From contig NZ_JAAATW010000001.1 in assembly GCF_009908315.1 (NCBI RefSeq), positions 1,240,001 through 1,304,000 of the forward strand: a stretch of DNA of 64,000 nt, given 5' to 3'. Below are positions 27,325-35,440 of this stretch, piece by piece. Under the pieces are notes generated by a model. It was not told the DNA's origin and ran no database searches. It saw only the letters and a list, made by a program, of their open reading frames with translations. Position 1 is the stretch's first letter; every line of letters begins with the position of its first letter. Source of the stretch: Paragemmobacter ruber. GTDB lineage: Bacteria; Pseudomonadota; Alphaproteobacteria; Rhodobacterales; Rhodobacteraceae. Position numbers and translations under genes: made by a program.

Positions 27325-28175
27325 AGCTTCTGGTCTTTGGGCAAACCGGGCAGGTGGCCCGGGAACTGGCCCGCAGGTTGCCCGCGGGGGCCGAGGCGGT
27401 GTTCTTGGGCCGTGACCGGGCCGACCTAAGCGATCCCGCCGCCTGCGCCGCTGCCGTTGCGGCACATCCGGCAGATGCCGTGATCAACGCCGCCGCATGG
27501 ACGGCGGTGGACAAGGCCGAGGCAGAGGAGAACGCGGCCACCGTGGTGAACGGCGAAAGCCCGGGCGCCATGGCGCGGGCCTGCGCGGCGCGGGGCCTGC
27601 CGTTCCTGCACATCTCGACCGATTATGTTTTTGATGGGCAGGGCAGCGCAGCCTTCACCCCCGATCACCCGACCGCGCCGCTGAACGCCTATGGCCGGTC
27701 AAAGCTGGCGGGGGAAAACGCGATCCGGGCCAGCGGTGCGCGGCACCTGATCCTGCGGACAAGCTGGGTGGTGTCGGCGCATGGCCAGAACTTCGTGAAA
27801 ACCATGCTGCGGCTCGGGGCGGAACGGGCCAGCCTGAACGTCGTGGCCGATCAGATCGGGGGCCCAACCCCCGCTGCCGCCATTGCCGACACGCTGTTCG
27901 TGGCGGCAACGGCGCTTTGCGACGGTGCGGCTGGCGGGACGCATCATTTCGCGGGCGCGCCCGATACCAGCTGGGCCGATTTCGCCCGCGCCATCATGGC
28001 AGACGCCGGACTGGACTGCACGATCAACGATATTCCGTCATCGGCCTATCCCACCCCCGCCGCGCGCCCGCGCAACTCGCGGCTCGATTGTTCCCGCCTG
28101 ACCGAAAGCTACGGCATCCCCCGGCCCGACTGGCATCAGGGCCTTGCCGACATCCTCAAGGAGCTTCGCACATGA
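27321..28175 (+). CDS. rfbD: dTDP-4-dehydrorhamnose reductase
   Basis: 284-residue SDR (RmlD), last step to dTDP-L-rhamnose. It has the NADPH site [36 protein letters not shown] and the YGRSKLAGE tyrosine-lysine pair. It starts with GTG at 27321, which overlaps the stop of rfbB; a longer frame upstream lies inside rfbB and is not conserved. It ends in an ATGA overlap with rfbA. Confidence 0.95.
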   Translation: MKLLVFGQTGQVARELARRLPAGAEAVFLGRDRADLSDPAACAAAVAAHPADAVINAAAWTAVDKAEAEENAATVVNGESPGAMARACAARGLPFLHISTDYVFDGQGSAAFTPDHPTAPLNAYGRSKLAGENAIRASGARHLILRTSWVVSAHGQNFVKTMLRLGAERASLNVVADQIGGPTPAAAIADTLFVAATALCDGAAGGTHHFAGAPDTSWADFARAIMADAGLDCTINDIPSSAYPTPAARPRNSRLDCSRLTESYGIPRPDWHQGLADILKELRT

Positions 28176-29047
28176 CCAGACGCAAAGGGATCCTGCTGGC
28201 CGGCGGATCAGGCACGCGGCTCTGGCCCATCACGATGGGCGTGTCAAAGCAGTTGCTGCCGATCTATGACAAGCCGATGATCTACTACCCGCTTTCGGTG
28301 CTGATGCTGGGCGGTATCCGCGACATCGCAATCATCACCACGCCGGAAGATCAGGCGCAATTCCAAAGGCTTATGGGCGATGGGGGCCAGTGGGGCCTGT
28401 CCTTCACCTATATCGTCCAGCCCTCGCCCGACGGGTTGGCGCAGGCCTATCTTCTGGCGCGCGACTTCCTTGCCGGGGCGCCGTCGGCCATGGTTCTGGG
28501 CGACAACATCTTTTTCGGCCACGGCTTGCCGCAGGCGCTGGCCACGGCGGATGCGCAGGCGACGGGGGGCACCGTCTTTGGCTACCGCGTCGCCGATCCT
28601 GAACGCTATGGGGTGGTGGATTTCGATACCGATGGACAGGTCCGCGCGATCATCGAAAAGCCGGCGCAGCCGCCTTCGAACTATGCGGTGACCGGGCTTT
28701 ACTACCTTGACGGGCGCGCGCCAGAGCTTGCCGAAAGCATCCGCCCCTCGGCGCGGGGCGAACTGGAAATCGTTGATCTGCTTGAAAAATACCGCGCCGA
28801 AGGGTCCCTTCAGGTGGAACTCATGGGGCGCGGCTATGCTTGGCTGGATACAGGAACGCATGGGTCCCTGCTGGATGCCGGGAACTTCGTGCGCACCCTG
28901 ACCGACCGGCAGGGATTGCAGGTGGGCAGCCCGGATGAAATCGCCTGGCGGGCCGGTTTCATCACCCGCGACGATCTGCTCAAGCGGGCAGAAACCTTCC
29001 GCAAGAATGATTACGGGCGCTACCTGCTGGGGATCGCGTCCGAGTAA
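28172..29047 (+). CDS. rfbA: Glucose-1-phosphate thymidylyltransferase
   Basis: 291-residue nucleotidyltransferase (RmlA) that makes dTDP-glucose, the first step of the pathway. It has the dTTP site AGGSGTRLWPIT, KQLLPIYDKPMIYYPLS, LGDNIFFG and the C-terminal WLDTGTHGSLLDA. Length is normal for RmlA. Last gene of the run; no glycosyltransferase or polysaccharide export gene follows, so the user of the rhamnose must lie elsewhere. The 74-bp dispersed repeat follows its stop. Confidence 0.96.
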   Translation: MTRRKGILLAGGSGTRLWPITMGVSKQLLPIYDKPMIYYPLSVLMLGGIRDIAIITTPEDQAQFQRLMGDGGQWGLSFTYIVQPSPDGLAQAYLLARDFLAGAPSAMVLGDNIFFGHGLPQALATADAQATGGTVFGYRVADPERYGVVDFDTDGQVRAIIEKPAQPPSNYAVTGLYYLDGRAPELAESIRPSARGELEIVDLLEKYRAEGSLQVELMGRGYAWLDTGTHGSLLDAGNFVRTLTDRQGLQVGSPDEIAWRAGFITRDDLLKRAETFRKNDYGRYLLGIASE

Positions 29048-29065
29048 TCACCCGGTCAGCACGGG

Positions 29066-29139
29066 GTGCAGACGGCCAGTGCAGCAAAGCGTCTGCACGC
29101 CGCGCCCCCCGTCTTCAGGCCGCGTTAAGGTTAACGCCC
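29066..29139 (+). repeat. 74-bp dispersed repeat, copy B
   Basis: Matches copy A (14857-14930, opposite strand) over its full length. This copy also holds a perfect 9-bp inverted repeat, GTGCAGACG (29066-29074) and CGTCTGCAC (29090-29098), so it could fold into a hairpin with a 15-base loop. It lies between the convergent rfbA and fdsD genes. Confidence 0.7.
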
Positions 29140-29186
29140 CCTGCACACAGAGGAGGCGCGCAGGCGGCCCGCGACTGAAGGGGAAC

Positions 29187-29201
29187 GCGGCGGAACGCCG
29201 C
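29187..29201 (-). terminator. Short GC hairpin after fdsD
   Basis: A 6-bp stem GCGGCG/CGCCGC with a GAA loop, 10 bases after the fdsD stop codon on the minus strand. No T run. It may end the formate dehydrogenase transcript, together with the nearby repeat. Confidence 0.4.
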
Positions 29202-29210
29202 TCCGCCGGA

Positions 29211-29447
29211 TCAGGCGTGTTCGGGGGTGGGACGGCGGATGCTGCACGTGGCTTCCAGCACCAGCGGGCGCAGGCCCGCGCCACCGGCATCCACCACCTC
29301 GAACAGGTACCGCCGCATCCGGGGTTCCCAGAAATCGTTGATATGGGCGGCGATGCCCGCCACGCCTTCGGCATGGGGCTTGGATTCGAAGAATTTCGAA
29401 ATCTGGTTCGCCATGTAGATCAGCTTTTCATGCGCATCAGCGGACAT
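29211..29447 (-). CDS. fdsD: NAD-dependent formate dehydrogenase delta subunit
   Basis: 78-residue FdsD, a small subunit of soluble FdsGBAD formate dehydrogenases; in R. capsulatus FdsC and FdsD serve cofactor insertion and enzyme stability. Diagnostic stretches are YMANQISKFFES and the later INDFWEPRMRRYLF. It overlaps the end of fdhD by 11 bp and is the last gene of the operon. Confidence 0.92.
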   Translation of the reverse strand: MSADAHEKLIYMANQISKFFESKPHAEGVAGIAAHINDFWEPRMRRYLFEVVDAGGAGLRPLVLEATCSIRRPTPEHA

Positions 29448-30237
29448 GGGCGGTCTCCATCAGTCGGTCGGAATGGGTGAAAACCTCGAACCGGTCAGGC
29501 CGGGCGAGGGCGATCAGGGTCAGACCCGCCTCTTCGGCAAGGTCCACGGCAGGGGCCGTGGGGGCCGACACGGCGATCAGGATCGGTGCGCCAAGGGCGC
29601 AGACCTTCTGCACCATGTCGATGGACACACGGCTGGTCAGCACCACTGCGCCCTGGGCATAGCCTGCGCGGATCACATGGCCTGCCAGCTTGTCCAGCGC
29701 GTTGTGGCGGCCCACGTCTTCGCGGGCCACGACGATGCCTTCCGCCGTCCAATAGGCGGCGCAATGGGCGGCGCGGGTGTAGTCGTGCAGCGGCTGCCGA
29801 TCGGTCAGCGCGGCCACCGCCCGCATCACCTGCGCGGGCGTCATGCGCAGGGGGGATGGCGCGATCTGTGCCACGGGGCGCATGGCCTGTTCGATGCTGT
29901 CGATCCCGCAGAGGCCACACCCCACCGGCCCCGCCATGCTGCGGCGGCGCGCGGCAAGGCGCTGTTCGGCATCGTCCCTCAGCCAGATCTGCACGTCGAT
30001 CCCGTCACCGGCGGGGACGATCTCGACACTGTCGATCTGATCGGGGGTGGCGATGCCTTCGGTCAGGGCGAAGCCATAGGCGAAATCCACCAGATCATCC
30101 GGCGTGGCCATCATCACCGCCTGCGTGGACCCGTTGAAGGAGAGCGCGACCGCCACCTCTTCGGGCAGGGGGCGCGACCCCTGCTCGATGCCGCCAGAGG
30201 CAAAGCTCAGGCGCGGAAGGCGGCGGGCGGTCTCCAT
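29437..30237 (-). CDS. fdhD: Formate dehydrogenase accessory sulfurtransferase FdhD (FdsC)
   Basis: 266-residue FdhD/FdsC protein that sulfurates the Mo-bis-MGD cofactor and delivers it to the alpha subunit. The conserved CxxC is C107-GL-C110 in the GCGLCGID loop. Later blocks are TRAAHCAAYW and REDVGRHNALDKLAG, both typical of the family. Its ATG overlaps the stop of fdsA (ATGA). A longer frame upstream lies inside fdsA. Confidence 0.94.
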   Translation of the reverse strand: METARRLPRLSFASGGIEQGSRPLPEEVAVALSFNGSTQAVMMATPDDLVDFAYGFALTEGIATPDQIDSVEIVPAGDGIDVQIWLRDDAEQRLAARRRSMAGPVGCGLCGIDSIEQAMRPVAQIAPSPLRMTPAQVMRAVAALTDRQPLHDYTRAAHCAAYWTAEGIVVAREDVGRHNALDKLAGHVIRAGYAQGAVVLTSRVSIDMVQKVCALGAPILIAVSAPTAPAVDLAEEAGLTLIALARPDRFEVFTHSDRLMETAHVR

Positions 30238-33116
30238 CACTCGGCCGCCAGGATGCGGCGCGAGGCTTCGGCCTGTGCGGCGTATTCCTCTTGCCATTCG
30301 GTGGGCCCGTTGGAGGGCGACACCTGCACCGCTGTCACCTTGTATTCCGGGCAGTTGGTCGCCCAGTCCGAGAAATCGGTGGTGATGACATTGGCCTGCG
30401 TCGTCGGGTGGTGGAAGGTCGTGTAGACCACACCGGGCGAGACGCGATCCGTGATCTTGGCCCGCAGCGAGGTTTCGCCAGAGCGGGACGCAAGTTTCAC
30501 GAATTGCCCATCGCGCACGCCGCGCAGTTCGGCATCATGGGGGTGGATTTCCAGCACATCCTCGGCATGCCAGACGACATTCTCCGTCCGCCGCGTCTGC
30601 GCGCCCACGTTGTATTGCGACAGGATCCGCCCTGTCGTCAGCAGCAGCGGGAAGCGCGGGCCGGTCTTTTCATCCGTCGCCACATATTCGGTGACGATGA
30701 ACTTGCCCTTGCCGCGCACGAACCCGTCGATGTGCATCAGCGGCGTGCCTTCCGGCGCCTTCTCATTGCAGGGCCATTGCACCGATCCCAGTTCTTCCAG
30801 CCGCTCATAGCTGACGCCCGCGAAGGACGGGGTCAGCAGGGCGATTTCGTCCATGATCTGGGACGGGTGGGTATAGTGCCAGTCGGCGCCCATGGCTTGG
30901 GCGAACATCTGCGTCACTTCCCAATCGGCATAGCCCTGACGGGGCGCCATCACCTTGCGCACGCGGTTGATGCGGCGTTCGGCATTGGTGAAGGTGCCGT
31001 CTTTTTCCAGGAAGGAGGAACCGGGGAAGAAGACATGGGCATAGTTTGCCGTCTCGTTCAGGAAGAGGTCGTGAACGATGACGCAATCCATCGCCGCAAG
31101 GCCCGCCGCCACATGTTTCGTGTCGGGGTCGGATTGCAGGATGTCTTCACCCTGGCAGTACAGGCCCTTAAAGGTGCCTTCCACCGCCGCATCCAGCATG
31201 TTGGGGATGCGCAGGCCGGGTTCGTTGTCGATCTTCACGCCCCAGAGGGATTCAAAGACTTCACGGACCTGATCGTTCTTCACATGCCGATAGCCGGGCA
31301 GTTCGTGCGGGAATGACCCCATGTCGCAGGAGCCTTGCACGTTGTTCTGCCCGCGCAGCGGGTTCACGCCCACGCCGGGGCGGCCGACATTGCCCGTCAG
31401 CATGGCAAGGTTGGCGATGCCGATGACGGTGGTGGAGCCTTGGGAATGTTCCGTCACGCCAAGGCCGTAATAGATCGCCCCATTGCCGCCCTTGGCATAA
31501 AGCCGGGCCGCGGCGCGCAGTTCATCCGCCTTCACGCCGGTCAGGAATTGCGTGGCTTCGGGCGAATGGCGGGGGTCAGAGACAAATTCGGCATAATCCT
31601 GGAATTCATCCCAGTCGCAGCGGTCACGGATGAAGGCCTCATCAAACAGGCCTTCGGTGACGATGACATGGGCCAGCGCGGTGACCACGGCCACATTGGT
31701 GCCCGGCGTCAGGGCCAGGTGTTGGGCGGCCCGAATGTGGGCGGAGTTATCGACAAGGTCGATGCGGCGCGGGTCGATCACGATCAGCTTGGCGCCTTGC
31801 CGCAGCCGCTTCTTCAGGCGGCTGGCAAAGACCGGGTGGCCGTCGGTCGGGTTCGCGCCGATCAGGATGACGACATCGGTCTGTTCGACGCTGTCGAAAT
31901 CCTGCGTGCCGGCGCTGGTGCCGAAGGTCTGGCCCAGACCGTATCCGGTGGGCGAATGGCAGACGCGGGCGCAGGTGTCGGTGTTGTTGTTCTGGAACAC
32001 CGCACGGGTCAGTTTCTGGACGAGATAGGCCTCTTCATTCGTGCAGCGGGACGAGGTGATGACGCCCACCGAATGACGCCCGTATTTCGCGATGATGCCT
32101 TTCATGCGGTTGGAGGCGAATTCCATCGCCTCGGCCCATGTCACCTCTTGCCACGGGTCGTTGATGCTGTCGCGGATCATGGGCGACAGGATGCGGTCCT
32201 TGTGGCTGGCATAGCCATAGGCGAAGCGGCCCTTGACGCAGGAATGGCCACGGTTGGCCTTGCCGTGCTTGTAGGGCGTCATGCGGACCAGTTCATCGCC
32301 GCGCATTTCCGCCTTGAAAGAGCAGCCGACGCCGCAATAGGCGCAGGTGGTGATGACCGACCGGTCGGGGGTGCCGATGTCGATGACGGATTTCTCTTGC
32401 AGGGTGCCGGTCGGGCAGGCCTGCACGCAGGCCCCGCAGGAGACGCAGTCGGAGGTGAGGGCCGTGTCGGTCTTGGCGCCGAAGGACACGCGGCTGTCGA
32501 AGCCGCGGCCTTCGATCGTCAGGGCGAAGGTGCCCTGGATTTCCTCGCAGGCGCGGACGCAGCGCGAACAGACGATGCATTTCGCCGGGTCATAGGCGAA
32601 GTAGGGGTTGGAGTCGTCCTTGGGCAGCCAGTTGGGGTTCTTTTCGCCCGAGGTGTTGCGAACCTCGAAATGGTTTTCGCCCGCCTCATAGCGCACGTCG
32701 CGCAGGCCGACGGCGCCTGCCATGTCCTGCAATTCGCAATCGCCATTGGCGGCGCAGGTCAGGCAGTCGAGCGGGTGGTCGGAGATATAAAGCTCCATCA
32801 CGCCACGGCGCAGCTGTTTCAGCTTGGCATTCTGGGTGTGGACCTTGATCCCCGGGGCGACAGGCGTCGTGCAAGAGGCGGGGGTGCCGTTGCGGCCTTC
32901 GATTTCCACAAGGCAAAGGCGGCAGGAGCCGAAGGCATCGAGGCTGTCGGTCGCGCAGAGTTTCGGGACGGAGATCCCGATTTCGGCGGCGGCGCGCATG
33001 ATGGAGGTGCCTTCGGGGACCGTGACGTCGAAGCCGTCGATGGTGAGGGTCACCATGGCCTTGGATTTCGCGGCGGGTGTGCCGAAATCGCGGTCGGGGA
33101 TGATGAAGTCTTTCAT
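30237..33116 (-). CDS. fdsA: NAD-dependent formate dehydrogenase alpha subunit
   Basis: 959-residue catalytic subunit oxidising formate to CO2 in the cytoplasm. From the N terminus: a 2Fe-2S ferredoxin domain (C54, C65, C68, C82), a His-Cys cluster site (HPLDCLTCAANGDC), two 4Fe-4S ferredoxin motifs (CIVCSRCVRAC at 180-190 and CVSCGACVQAC at 224-234) and the Mo-domain cluster (CAYCGVGC with C293). The predicted Mo-ligand cysteine is C386, followed by H387 (ARVCHSP), the same numbers I recall for the R. capsulatus enzyme. It is a cysteine, not a selenocysteine, form. The start at 33116 is one base after the stop of the DUF4287 gene. Confidence 0.96.
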   Translation of the reverse strand: MKDFIIPDRDFGTPAAKSKAMVTLTIDGFDVTVPEGTSIMRAAAEIGISVPKLCATDSLDAFGSCRLCLVEIEGRNGTPASCTTPVAPGIKVHTQNAKLKQLRRGVMELYISDHPLDCLTCAANGDCELQDMAGAVGLRDVRYEAGENHFEVRNTSGEKNPNWLPKDDSNPYFAYDPAKCIVCSRCVRACEEIQGTFALTIEGRGFDSRVSFGAKTDTALTSDCVSCGACVQACPTGTLQEKSVIDIGTPDRSVITTCAYCGVGCSFKAEMRGDELVRMTPYKHGKANRGHSCVKGRFAYGYASHKDRILSPMIRDSINDPWQEVTWAEAMEFASNRMKGIIAKYGRHSVGVITSSRCTNEEAYLVQKLTRAVFQNNNTDTCARVCHSPTGYGLGQTFGTSAGTQDFDSVEQTDVVILIGANPTDGHPVFASRLKKRLRQGAKLIVIDPRRIDLVDNSAHIRAAQHLALTPGTNVAVVTALAHVIVTEGLFDEAFIRDRCDWDEFQDYAEFVSDPRHSPEATQFLTGVKADELRAAARLYAKGGNGAIYYGLGVTEHSQGSTTVIGIANLAMLTGNVGRPGVGVNPLRGQNNVQGSCDMGSFPHELPGYRHVKNDQVREVFESLWGVKIDNEPGLRIPNMLDAAVEGTFKGLYCQGEDILQSDPDTKHVAAGLAAMDCVIVHDLFLNETANYAHVFFPGSSFLEKDGTFTNAERRINRVRKVMAPRQGYADWEVTQMFAQAMGADWHYTHPSQIMDEIALLTPSFAGVSYERLEELGSVQWPCNEKAPEGTPLMHIDGFVRGKGKFIVTEYVATDEKTGPRFPLLLTTGRILSQYNVGAQTRRTENVVWHAEDVLEIHPHDAELRGVRDGQFVKLASRSGETSLRAKITDRVSPGVVYTTFHHPTTQANVITTDFSDWATNCPEYKVTAVQVSPSNGPTEWQEEYAAQAEASRRILAAE

Positions 33117-33117
33117 C

Positions 33118-33333
33118 TCAGGCACCCTTCTTCTTCTGGGCAAGCTGGTGGGCGACGATGGCATTGGCATGGCCGTGGCCCATCGCGTGGGTTTCCTTCA
33201 GGAAGGAAACGATCTGCATATGCGGGCGGTCCAGCATCGCGGCGATCTGGTCGAACCAGTGCTGCATCGGCTGGCCGTATTTCGCCTCGATGGAAGGGAA
33301 GTAGGACGCGGGTCCCTGCACCTTTTCGGTCAT
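33118..33333 (-). CDS. DUF4287-like small protein inside the formate dehydrogenase operon
   Basis: 71-residue soluble protein, MTEKVQGPASYFPSIEAKYG to a lysine-rich end. The parts FPSIEAKYGQPMQHWFDQI and LKETHAMGHGHANAIV match my recollection of the DUF4287 family, which has no known function. It is locked into the operon: its ATG overlaps the fdsB stop and its stop is one base from the fdsA start. No cysteines, so it is not an extra cluster carrier; an assembly or stability factor is a guess from position only. Confidence 0.82.
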   Translation of the reverse strand: MTEKVQGPASYFPSIEAKYGQPMQHWFDQIAAMLDRPHMQIVSFLKETHAMGHGHANAIVAHQLAQKKKGA

Positions 33334-34859
33334 TCCGCCGCCTCTTTCATCGCGGGGCTGAAGTCGTCGGGGAAGTGGGTGAGCGCGGACATCACCGGAT
33401 AGGGGGTGAAGCCGCCCAGCGCGCAGAGCGAGCCGGATTTCATGGTGTTGCAGAGATCGGTCAGCAGCGGGATCGCGCCCGTGTCGCCCTTGGCGATGCG
33501 GTCCACGGTTTCCACGCCGCGCACGGCGCCGATGCGGCAGGGGGTGCATTTGCCGCAGCTTTCGATGGCGCAGAATTCCATCGCGAAGCGCGCCTGTTTC
33601 AGCATGTCGGCGGTTTCGTCAAAGATGACGAGGCCGGCATGGCCGATGAGCCCCTCTTTCGCGCCGAATTCTTCATAGCCGAAAGGGGTGTCGAACAGGC
33701 TGCGGGGGAAATAGGCACCCAGCGGGCCACCCACCTGCACGGCCTTGACCGGGCGGCCCGTGGCGGTGCCCCCGCCGATCACATCGACGATCTCACCCAG
33801 GGTCAGGCCGAAGGCCACCTCGAACAGCCCGCCATGTTTCACGTTGCCCGCGATTTGCAGCGGGATGGTGCCGCGCGACCGGCCAAGGCCGAAATCCTTG
33901 TAGAAGCCTGCGCCCTTTTCAAAGATCACCGGGATGGTGGCCAGCGAGATGACGTTGTTCACCACCGTCGGCTTGCCCATGAAGCCTTGCAGCGCGGGCA
34001 GCGGCGGCTTGGCGCGGACGATGCCGCGCTTGCCTTCCAGCGAATTCAGAAGCGAGGTTTCCTCGCCGCAGACATAGGCGCCCGCGCCGGTGCGGATCTC
34101 CATGTCGAAGGCCTTGCCCGAACCGAGGACGGAGGGGCCGAGGAGACCTGATTGCCGGGCGATTTCAACGGCGGCGGTCATCACCTCGATCGCATCCGGG
34201 TATTCGGAGCGGAGATAGACGAAGCCCTTGGTCGCGCCGGTGCCAATGCCTGCGATCGCCATGCCTTCGATCAGGGTGAAGGGGTCGCCCTCCATCAGCA
34301 TCCGGTCGGCAAAGGTGCCGCTGTCGCCTTCATCCGCGTTGCACACGATGTATTTCCGGTCGGCCTTCGCCTCGGCCACCGTTTTCCACTTGATGCCGGT
34401 GGGGAAACCCGCGCCGCCCCGGCCGCGCAGCCCGCTTTCGGTGACCTCGGCCACGATGGCGGCGCTGTCCATCGTCAGCGCGCGGCGCAGGCCGACAAGC
34501 CCGCCGTGGGATTCGTAATCCGCCAGCGACAGGGGGTCGATCACGCCGACGCGGGCGAAGGTAAGGCGGGTCTGTTTCGCCATCCAGGGCAGCGCCTCGG
34601 TCAGGCCGAGCGCCTTGGGGTGCTGCGCGAGATCGGCAAAGAGCGCGGGCACATCGGCGGGGGTCATGGGACCAAAGGCAAGGCGGCCGGCATCGCTGGC
34701 AACCTCGACCAGCGGTTCCAGCCAGACCATCCCGCGCGATCCGTTGCGGATGAGTTCGACGGGGATGTTGCGCTTTCCCGCCTCGGCCAGAATCGCGGCG
34801 GCGACGTCATCGGCACCAAGGCCACGGGCGGCGGCGTCGCGGGGGACGTAGATCTTCAT
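33330..34859 (-). CDS. fdsB: NAD-dependent formate dehydrogenase beta subunit
   Basis: 509-residue FMN- and NAD-binding subunit, related to NuoE/NuoF of complex I, that passes electrons from formate to NAD+. A thioredoxin-like N-terminal part is followed by the FMN/NAD domain (GLRGRGGAGFPTGIKW, CNADEGDSGTF, GAYVCGEETSL). The 4Fe-4S cluster site is ESCGKCTPCRIG with a further cysteine in SLCALGG. Its ends overlap fdsG and the DUF4287 gene by 4 bases each. Confidence 0.96.
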   Translation of the reverse strand: MKIYVPRDAAARGLGADDVAAAILAEAGKRNIPVELIRNGSRGMVWLEPLVEVASDAGRLAFGPMTPADVPALFADLAQHPKALGLTEALPWMAKQTRLTFARVGVIDPLSLADYESHGGLVGLRRALTMDSAAIVAEVTESGLRGRGGAGFPTGIKWKTVAEAKADRKYIVCNADEGDSGTFADRMLMEGDPFTLIEGMAIAGIGTGATKGFVYLRSEYPDAIEVMTAAVEIARQSGLLGPSVLGSGKAFDMEIRTGAGAYVCGEETSLLNSLEGKRGIVRAKPPLPALQGFMGKPTVVNNVISLATIPVIFEKGAGFYKDFGLGRSRGTIPLQIAGNVKHGGLFEVAFGLTLGEIVDVIGGGTATGRPVKAVQVGGPLGAYFPRSLFDTPFGYEEFGAKEGLIGHAGLVIFDETADMLKQARFAMEFCAIESCGKCTPCRIGAVRGVETVDRIAKGDTGAIPLLTDLCNTMKSGSLCALGGFTPYPVMSALTHFPDDFSPAMKEAAE

Positions 34860-35329
34860 CAGCGCACCCCTTCGATGATCGCGTCAAGGCGGGCCTCATC
34901 CACGCGACCCACCACCTTGCCATCCACCAGCGCGGCAGGGGCGCAAGCGCAAAGGCCAAGGCAGAACACAGGTTCCAGCGTAATGCGGCCATCCTTGGTG
35001 GTTTCGTGCCATTCGATGCCGAGGCGGTTCTGTGCGTGTTGCGCCACGCGGTCGCCGCCCATGGCCTGGCAGGCCTCGGCCCGGCAGAGCTTCAGCACAT
35101 GCTTGCCCGCCGGATCTTCGCGGAAGTCGTGGTAGAAGGACATCACGCCATGCACCTCGGCCCGGGTCAGGTTCAGCCGTTTGGCGATGATGGGCAGGGC
35201 GTCGCGGGGCACATAGCCATAGGCGGCCTGGATGGCGTGGAGGATCGGCAGAAGCGCGCCCTCCACCCCCTCATGCGCGTCAAGGATTTCCCCCACCCGC
35301 GCGGCGATTTCGGTGCTGGTCTGCGTCAT
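34859..35329 (-). CDS. fdsG: NAD-dependent formate dehydrogenase gamma subunit
   Basis: 156-residue NuoE-like subunit with a thioredoxin-fold 2Fe-2S site. The ligand cysteines are in LCRAEACQAMG and FCLGLCACAP. HGVMSFYHDF is also typical. It is the first structural gene, read from a control region that carries the LysR-type palindrome, and ends in an ATGA overlap with fdsB. Confidence 0.95.
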   Translation of the reverse strand: MTQTSTEIAARVGEILDAHEGVEGALLPILHAIQAAYGYVPRDALPIIAKRLNLTRAEVHGVMSFYHDFREDPAGKHVLKLCRAEACQAMGGDRVAQHAQNRLGIEWHETTKDGRITLEPVFCLGLCACAPAALVDGKVVGRVDEARLDAIIEGVR

Positions 35330-35401
35330 CGGCGGCCTTCCTCGGTAGCTGTATACCGGGATATACCAAGCGATAGGGAAATCAATATAGAGTTCCCGTT
35401 G

Positions 35402-35424
35402 TTTGATAGATGCTGTCTATCAAA
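35402..35424. promoter_or_regulatory. LysR-type operator upstream of fdsG
   Basis: Perfect inverted repeat TTTGATAGA (35402-35410), 5-base spacer, TCTATCAAA (35416-35424), holding the T-N11-A pattern of LysR sites (ATAGA...TCTAT). It lies 73-95 bp upstream of the fdsG start, between that gene and the LysR gene. A second element, TATACC repeated 10 bp apart, is nearer the gene at 35352-35367. Likely formate dehydrogenase operon control by the adjacent regulator. Confidence 0.65.
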
Positions 35425-35440
35425 TCCAGGCTGGGGTTTG

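Noticed and set aside
31335-34151. 938-codon open frame antisense to fdsA and fdsB
   Set aside because: It crosses the junction of three real genes, has no ribosome site and encodes compositionally biased sequence; the minus-strand frames hold all the cofactor motifs.
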